Positions 58,820 through 64,000 of a stretch of DNA of 64,000 nucleotides are shown in pieces (position 1 is the stretch's first letter; each line of letters starts with the position of its first letter). A model generated the notes under the pieces. The model was not told the origin of the DNA and did no database searches. It saw only the letters and a list, made by a program, of their open reading frames with translations. The stretch covers positions 325,806,690 through 325,870,689 of the forward strand of contig CM019066.1 of the NCBI GenBank assembly GCA_009667805.1, read 5' to 3'. The DNA is from Leptobrachium leishanense (Eukaryota; Chordata; Amphibia; Anura; Megophryidae). Both the position numbers and the translations under genes were made by a program.

Positions 58820-60847
58820 CAGTGGCGGAAGTACCAGGGTCGCAGCGGTCGCAGTTGCGACCGGGCCCTGGCCTTCCGCCACTGGAGGGGGGCCCAGCGC
58901 CGCCACCAGATTCTGGCAAAAAGCGCCGGAATCTGGGAGCAGCGCCGCCGGCTGTTCCGCTCCCTGCGAGCGGCCCGCTGGCTTGCAGCTTGGCCGCTCG
59001 CGTGGGATGGGAACTAGCTGACCAGCGCACGAGATCTCGCGAGAACTCGGCTGCGCTGGTCAGGTGGTTTCCGGTGAGCGGCCAGGCTGCATGCTTTCAG
59101 CGGCCGCTCACCTCAGAGAGGAACGGCGGCAGCAGAGGAGCCTGAGGTGAGCTGGGGGGCCCTATATACCCATAAGAGCTGGGGGCAAATCTATCCATAA
59201 GCTGGGGCAATATATCCATGAGCTGGGGCAGTATCCATGTGCTGGGGCAGTATCCATGTGCTGGGGCAGTATATCCATGTGCTGGGGCAATATATCCATG
59301 AGCTGGGGCAGTATCCATGTGCTGGGGCAGTATATCCATGAGCTGGGGCAATATATCCATGTGCAGGGGCAGTATATCCATGTGCTGGGGCAGTATCCAT
59401 GTGCTGGGGCAGTATATCCATGTGCTGGGGCAATATATCTATGAGCTGGGGCAGTATATCCATGTGCTGGGGCAGTATCCTTGTGCTGGGGCAGTATATC
59501 CATGTGCTGGGGCAATATATCCATGAGCTGGGGCAGTATCCATGTGCTGGGGCAGTATATCCATGTGCTGGGGCAATATATCCATGTGCTGGGGCAGTAT
59601 ATCCATGTGCTGGGGCTGTATATCCATGTGCTGGGGCAGTATATCCATGTGCTGCGGCAGTATATTCATGAGCTGGGGCAGTATCCATGTGCTGGGGCAG
59701 TATATCCATGTGCTGGGGCAGTATATCCATGTGCTGCGGCAGTATATTCATGTGCTGGGGCAGTATCCATGTGCTGGGGCAGTATATCCATGTGCTGCGG
59801 CAGTATATTCATGTGCTGGGGCAGTATCCATGAGCTGGGGGCAAATATATCCATGAGCTGGGGCAATATATCCATGAGCTGGGGGCAAATCTATCCATAA
59901 GCTGGGGCAATATATCCATGAGCTGGGGCAGTATCCATGTGCTGGGGCAGTATCCATGTGCTGGGGCAGTATATCCATGTGCTGGGGCAATATATCCATG
60001 AGCTGGGGCAGTATCCATGTGCTGGGGCAGTATATCCATGAGCTGGGGCAATATATCCATGTGCTGGGGCAGTATATCCATGTGCTGGGGCAGTATCCTT
60101 GTGCGGGCAGTATATCCATGTGCTGGGGCAATATATCCATGAGCTGGGGCAGTATCCATGTGCTGGGGCAGTATATCCATGTGCTGGGGCAATATATCCA
60201 TGAGCTGGGGCAGTATATCCATGTGCTGGGGCAGTATATTCATGTGCTGGGGCAGTATATTCATGTGCTGGGGCAATATATCCATGTGCTGGGGCAGTAT
60301 ATCCATGTGCTGGGGCTGTATATCCATGTGCTGGGGCAGTATATCCATGTGCTGCGGCAGTATATTCATGTGCTGGGGCAGTATCCATGTGCTGGGGCAG
60401 TATATCCATGTGCTGCGGCAGTATATTCATGTGCTGGGGCAGTATCCATGAGCTGGGGGCAAATATATCCATGAGCTGGGGCAATATATCCATGAGCTGG
60501 GGGCAAATATATCCATGAGCTGGGGGCAAATATATCCATGAACTGGGGGCAATATATCCATGAGCTGGGGGCAAATATATCCATGAGCTGGGGGCAAATA
60601 TATCCATGAGCTGGGGGCAAAAATATCCATGTGTGAGCTGGGGCAATATATCCATGTGTGGTCTGGGGGCAATATATGTCCGTGTGAGCTGGAGGCAATA
60701 TATATATCCGTGTCAGCTGGGGGCAATACTATCTTTTTTATATTGCAGGAAAAAAAAGTAAAAATATAGATCTTGTTTTTGGGGGGGTTGGGGGGGCCCT
60801 TCATGGATTCTTGCACCGGGGCCCTCAGGTTTCTAGTTACGCCACTG
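58820..60847 (+). mobile_element. hAT element expanded by a minisatellite
   Basis: 8-bp duplication GTCTGCGT at 58812-58819 and 60848-60855. Termini CAGTGGCGGAAGTACC and CTAGTTACGCCACTG. Unique parts are 58820-59160 (GC-rich) and 60730-60847; the rest is a minisatellite. No transposase. The right end resembles 17763 and 32877. Confidence 0.88.
59165..60728 (+). repeat. Minisatellite, 17-23-bp unit, 1.56 kb
   Basis: About 75 units of ATCCATGTGCTGGGGCAGT and variants (GAGCTGGGGCAATAT; GTGCTGCGGCAGTATATTC; GAGCTGGGGGCAAATAT). Units alternate between a short form (17 bp, GCAGT then ATCC) and longer forms (21-23 bp). A higher-order block starting AAATCTATCCATAAGCTGGG at 59187 restarts at 59887, with the same order of variants. 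Long frames on both strands (up to 254 codons) are by-products, because the unit lacks stops. Confidence 0.95.
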
Positions 60848-60972
60848 GTCTGCGTAATATAATTTTTTCTACACAATCTGCACTGACTGTCTGCGTAATA
60901 TAATTTTTTCTACACAATCTGCACTGACTGCGTAATATAATTTTTCTCTGGACACTCTGCACTGACTGTCTG

Positions 60973-62006
60973 CAGGGCCGGATTAACATAGGGGCAGATG
61001 GAGCAGCAGCTCCAGGCCCATGCCCCAGAATAGGCCCACAGAAAAGATAAATTTGTCTGCATTGATGGGCATTTGGACCACTATATATTCACCTCCATAG
61101 CAGCTACAGGGTCATGTGAGGTATCACCGGAAAGGTCAGAGCATGACCTTTCCAATGATACCAAACATAACCAGGTTTTATGTAACAATAAAAATAAAAT
61201 AATAAATATTTCTTTATTTTTTATTTTTCTTTCTAACACAGCAATGTTTTTCAGTTATAAAGGGAACAATGATGCTGCAGTAACTCACCATCTCATTTTT
61301 CATGTCACTAATAAGCGTGGAGGTGATGGTACACTCCATTAGTACAAATTGTTACATCAAGAACCTAAACCGCCACAATGCAGCGAAGTGCACTGGGGGG
61401 GATATGGAACCCTGCGCCACTAATCTTTACACCTCGCAAGGTCAACTGAGGTGTCGTGTCAGACAGGACAGAGCCTGGCCTTTGCATTGATACCAAATAT
61501 GACAATGTAAAAAAGAAATCAAAAAACTTTATTTATTTTTTGTTCCAAAGCGATGGTATTGTCCATTTGTCACGTATAAAATTAGCAATACCACTGCCAT
61601 TACCGTCTCCTTTCCCACGTTGGGAGCAAGGACAGTTTTATTCATAGTCGTACTATTCATAAAACACCATTATCCAAAGCACATGGGAAATACCAAATTC
61701 TTTGGCTAAAATTGTATATTTTCTCAGAAAAATGCAGTTACAGATTCCCATTTCATTTTTTTTTAACAAGAATTCCCTATAGAATATATAACCAGAGGTT
61801 TGGATGATAAAATATGAAAAAATTATTTTGCACCCTGTGATGATTGAAGTCTGAAAGGAAATTTACTCAAACAGTATCTTCCTGCTTAGATATACCTATA
61901 TATGCAATATTAAATAGCCTAAAGTATGTTGCCATTTCACTAAATTACGAAAAAAGCCCACCAAAATATTCAGCTCCAGGCCCATAGAGATCTTGATCCG
62001 GCCCTG
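60973..62006 (+). mobile_element. hAT element in L1 5' UTR, second
   Basis: 8-bp duplication ACTGTCTG at 60965-60972 and 62007-62014. Termini CAGGGCCGGATTAACA and TTGATCCGGCCCTG. Interior shares CCTTTCCAATGATACCAAAC and GGGAACAATGATGCTGC with the 42680 element and with TTAA elements A/B. Non-coding. Confidence 0.9.
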
Positions 62007-62158
62007 ACTGTCTGCGCAATATAATTTTTCTCTGGACACTCTGCACTGACTGTCTGCGTAATATAATTTTTCTCTGGACGCTCTACATTGACAGAGTAAA
62101 GTAATTTTTTCGGTGGTCCCCGTAGGGCCCACTACTTTCCTATTATAATTTTTTGCAC

Positions 62159-63232
62159 ATGGCGGAGTTAGCGACTGAGCATGGTGACTATGTGATCAGT
62201 CGGCCCTGCAGGCAAGCGGCGCCACTCAACGGACACCGACCTTTCAACATCACAGACAGAAACGCACACGTACAGAAAACCAACCAGCATATCATGGCCT
62301 CCAGCAAAAGTAAGAAACCGGGAGCTAAACCGGACTTTTTTACCCCCAAATCCACCAAGCGCCGCGACGGCACGGACACCCAAGAAGGAGGAGGATCCCC
62401 GTCGGCAGCCTCAGACCTGCTTCCCACTGCTGACAACACAGACCTCTCGACGTTCACATTGAAGATGGAGGCAATGTTCAAAGATCTATCGTCTGCACTG
62501 ACCTCCCGCCTTGACGCAGTTTCAGCCGACATACGGAAAGAGATCCGAGATATAGGAGACAGAACATCCCATTTGGAGACCAAGACGGATGAACTTGCTA
62601 CGGCTCACAATTGCATGGCGACCACCGTGGAGACGCTGGAAGAACACATACGGAAATGTGAATCTAAACTAGCGGATCTTGAGGATCGCTCCCGCCGTCA
62701 CAACCTAAAGATAAGGGGCATCCCTGAAACGGTCTCTCCAAAGGAATTGTCCTCATACGTCTCAGAATTCTTTACTCATTTACTACCAATCGTAGACCCG
62801 GAATCCCTGTTGATGGATCGCATCCACCGAGTACCAAAACCACCATCCGCACCACTAAAGGCACCTAGAGATGTTATATTGAGACTTCATTACTATCGTC
62901 CCAAGGAAGACATTCTGAACGCTCTACGCAGCCCAACTGCCCTTGGGGAGGAATATGCCCACCTAGCAGTCTTTCCGGATCTCTCACAAGCTACACTCCA
63001 ACTTCGACATTCGTATCGCCCTATTACCTCTGCACTACGGGAGGCTGATGTGAAGTATCGATGGGGCTACCCTACAAAGTTGATAGTGACCCGGGATGGA
63101 TCCACATCAGTGTTCGGATCACCCGCTGAGGGCCGAGAAGCCCTGGAGGCCTGGGGGCTGAAAATACCCGAAGTGCCAGGAGCACACTCCAAAACGACCA
63201 AACGAGTTCGCGCAGAAAGGCATAACTGCTGA
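62159..63232 (+). CDS. L1 ORF1 protein
   Basis: 357 residues from ATG 62159 (MAELATEHGD); a second in-frame ATG at 62294 (MASSKSKK) could also be the start. Residues about 46-95 are basic and low-complexity. Residues about 100-172 form a heptad-like coiled coil (KMEAMFKDL through KCESKLADL), used for trimer formation. The RRM starts LEDRSRRHNLKIRGIPE near 172, and the C-terminal domain follows (VILRLHYYRPKEDIL near 245, PAEGREALEAWG near 325). This is the Transposase_22 (L1 ORF1p) family: an RNA-binding, nucleic-acid chaperone that coats L1 RNA in cytoplasmic particles. The frame is complete with no stop. 447 bases separate it from ORF2. Confidence 0.92.
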   Translation: MAELATEHGDYVISRPCRQAAPLNGHRPFNITDRNAHVQKTNQHIMASSKSKKPGAKPDFFTPKSTKRRDGTDTQEGGGSPSAASDLLPTADNTDLSTFTLKMEAMFKDLSSALTSRLDAVSADIRKEIRDIGDRTSHLETKTDELATAHNCMATTVETLEEHIRKCESKLADLEDRSRRHNLKIRGIPETVSPKELSSYVSEFFTHLLPIVDPESLLMDRIHRVPKPPSAPLKAPRDVILRLHYYRPKEDILNALRSPTALGEEYAHLAVFPDLSQATLQLRHSYRPITSALREADVKYRWGYPTKLIVTRDGSTSVFGSPAEGREALEAWGLKIPEVPGAHSKTTKRVRAERHNC

Positions 63233-63679
63233 GTAATAGTAACGACACTGATATTCAACACCCACTTACGTTTAAGGGTGACCGTGCCTCTTTCTCAGGT
63301 TTACTCGTTAGTTATGTAATGTTATGTGTGGTTTTCTGATTATACAAATGTTTTTTCTATGTTATACACGCAGAACCATGGCGCTGTTTGCCGCAGTGTA
63401 TGCTCCACCTCTCTCCCCCTTCACTGGAAGGGATCAGGCTTCCTTCTAGGGAACCCTGGATGGAGATATTTTTGTTATTTCATGTATATAGTTATACAGT
63501 GCACCAGCACTGGTTTCTTTATTTTTTCTATTCCTTTTTCCTTCCAACTCTTTTCTTAAGGGCTACTGACGCAGTCGACACCTATCCCGACTGGAGACAT
63601 AGGGACAGACGTATGCAAATGTTAGTACTTGGAGTTGCTCAAGCTTCACAATTCGCAGTCACTATATTAAAACCATTTT

Positions 63680-64000
63680 ATGAAGATACTCACTTATAAT
63701 GTGAAAGGCCTTAACCTGCCTGTAAAACGACATTCCCTATATAGAGATATGCGCACTCACGACGCAGATATAGTATGCTTGCAGGAGACCCATTTCCGCA
63801 GGTTGGACCACCCTAAACTCTTTGCTCCCCAATACACCAGACAATACCACTCAACGTATCGAGCTAAGTCACGAGGAGTCTCTATCTTAATCCATAATAG
63901 GGTAGCGTTCGAAACCCATCGGATAATTAAAGATCCGGGGGGCAGGTTTGTGATTTTAGTTTGTACGATGAACTCTAAGTTATACACTCTACATAAGTAG
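63680..64000 (+). CDS. L1 ORF2 N-terminus (APE endonuclease), partial
   Basis: 106 codons from ATG 63680. MKILTYNVKGLN carries the first metal/catalytic block (N of YNVKGLN), DIVCLQETHF the catalytic glutamate, and RGVSILIHNRVAF the next strand. This is the start of the apurinic-type endonuclease that nicks target DNA for L1. A stop (TAG, 63998-64000) follows NSKLYTLHK exactly at the window edge, where L1 ORF2 would normally go on with an IYAPN-type motif, so this copy probably has a stop or base shift here. RT and the C-terminus lie beyond the window. Confidence 0.85.
   Translation: MKILTYNVKGLNLPVKRHSLYRDMRTHDADIVCLQETHFRRLDHPKLFAPQYTRQYHSTYRAKSRGVSILIHNRVAFETHRIIKDPGGRFVILVCTMNSKLYTLHK

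Larger units (their letters stand above)
58800..62090 (+). repeat. L1 5' UTR tandem repeat, about 46-bp units, split by hATs
   Basis: Units with CACTGACTGTCTGCGTAATA, TAATTTTT and CTCTGGACACTCTG (or CTACACAATCTG) occur at 58803, 60848, 60883, 60930, 60958, 62007, 62042 and 62086 (last one worn). Insertions at 58820 and 60973 fall inside GTCTGCGT and ACTGTCTG of these units. Confidence 0.85.
58200..64000 (+). mobile_element. L1-clade LINE, 5' complete, runs off window
   Basis: GC-rich 5' UTR, repeat-rich 5' UTR (with two hAT insertions), ORF1 and the beginning of ORF2. The abrupt switch at 58200 from an ATA-type element to CpG-rich DNA marks the probable 5' end. Removing the two hAT elements leaves about 0.9 kb of 5' UTR, a normal L1 plan. 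The 3' end is outside the window. Confidence 0.85.

Noticed and set aside
59162..60876. Long frames on both strands (up to 254 codons) with PAHGYIAPAHGYT- or MCWGSISMCWG-type repeats
   Set aside because: They are all translations of one 17-23-bp minisatellite whose unit lacks stops; no start context or homology.

Overview
This is a stretch of vertebrate nuclear DNA that is almost entirely transposable elements. I found no exon of a host gene. The mix is that of an amphibian, most probably an anuran: CR1, L2 and L1 LINEs, tRNA-derived SINEs, Tc1-like transposons, Helitrons, many short hAT, Harbinger-like and TTAA-flanked elements, and one chromodomain Ty3/Gypsy retrotransposon. The species cannot be read from the sequence.

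Layout. 0.3-4.6 kb is a non-autonomous Helitron with an internal tandem duplication. 4.8-5.8 kb is an inverted-repeat element flanked by ATA. 5.8-13.3 kb is mostly unassigned, with a SINE at 9.2 kb and a perfect 79-bp inverted repeat at 11.6/12.0 kb. 13.3-17.5 kb holds an hAT MITE, a 5'-truncated CR1 LINE (minus strand) and a second Helitron that keeps a fossil of its helicase C-terminus. 17.6-30.2 kb carries short DNA transposons, LINE tails, a third Helitron type, a hAT with a long palindrome, and a Tc1 fossil split by a MITE. 31.4-32.6 kb is a Tc1 element complete at both ends but with a broken transposase. 35.9-37.8 kb and 40.3-41.9 kb are the least repetitive tracts and the only places I would look for conserved regulatory DNA.

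38.4-39.7 kb is a TTAA element inside another TTAA element. 42.7-45.4 kb is an hAT element containing an L2 LINE. 45.65-51.89 kb is a young Ty3/Gypsy chromovirus (minus strand). It has near-identical 954/953-bp LTRs, a GTATT target duplication, gag, protease, reverse transcriptase, RNase H, integrase and chromodomain. 52.5-55.9 kb is a three-level nest: a Tc1 with an intact DDE domain, split at a TTAA by a non-autonomous element that itself contains a 490-bp insert with a hammerhead-like motif. 57.2-58.2 kb has two more ATA-type elements. From 58.2 kb to the end runs an L1 LINE: GC-rich 5' UTR, tandem-repeat 5' UTR split by two hAT insertions, complete ORF1 and the start of ORF2.

No genes here work together as a host pathway. 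The functional logic is that of each element (gag/pol, L1 ORF1/ORF2, Tc1 transposase) plus many non-autonomous elements needing enzymes from elsewhere. Insertion order can be read from the nests. Element boundaries come from terminal motifs and target-site duplications that I checked by eye. Superfamily names for elements without coding sequence are inferences from these termini.
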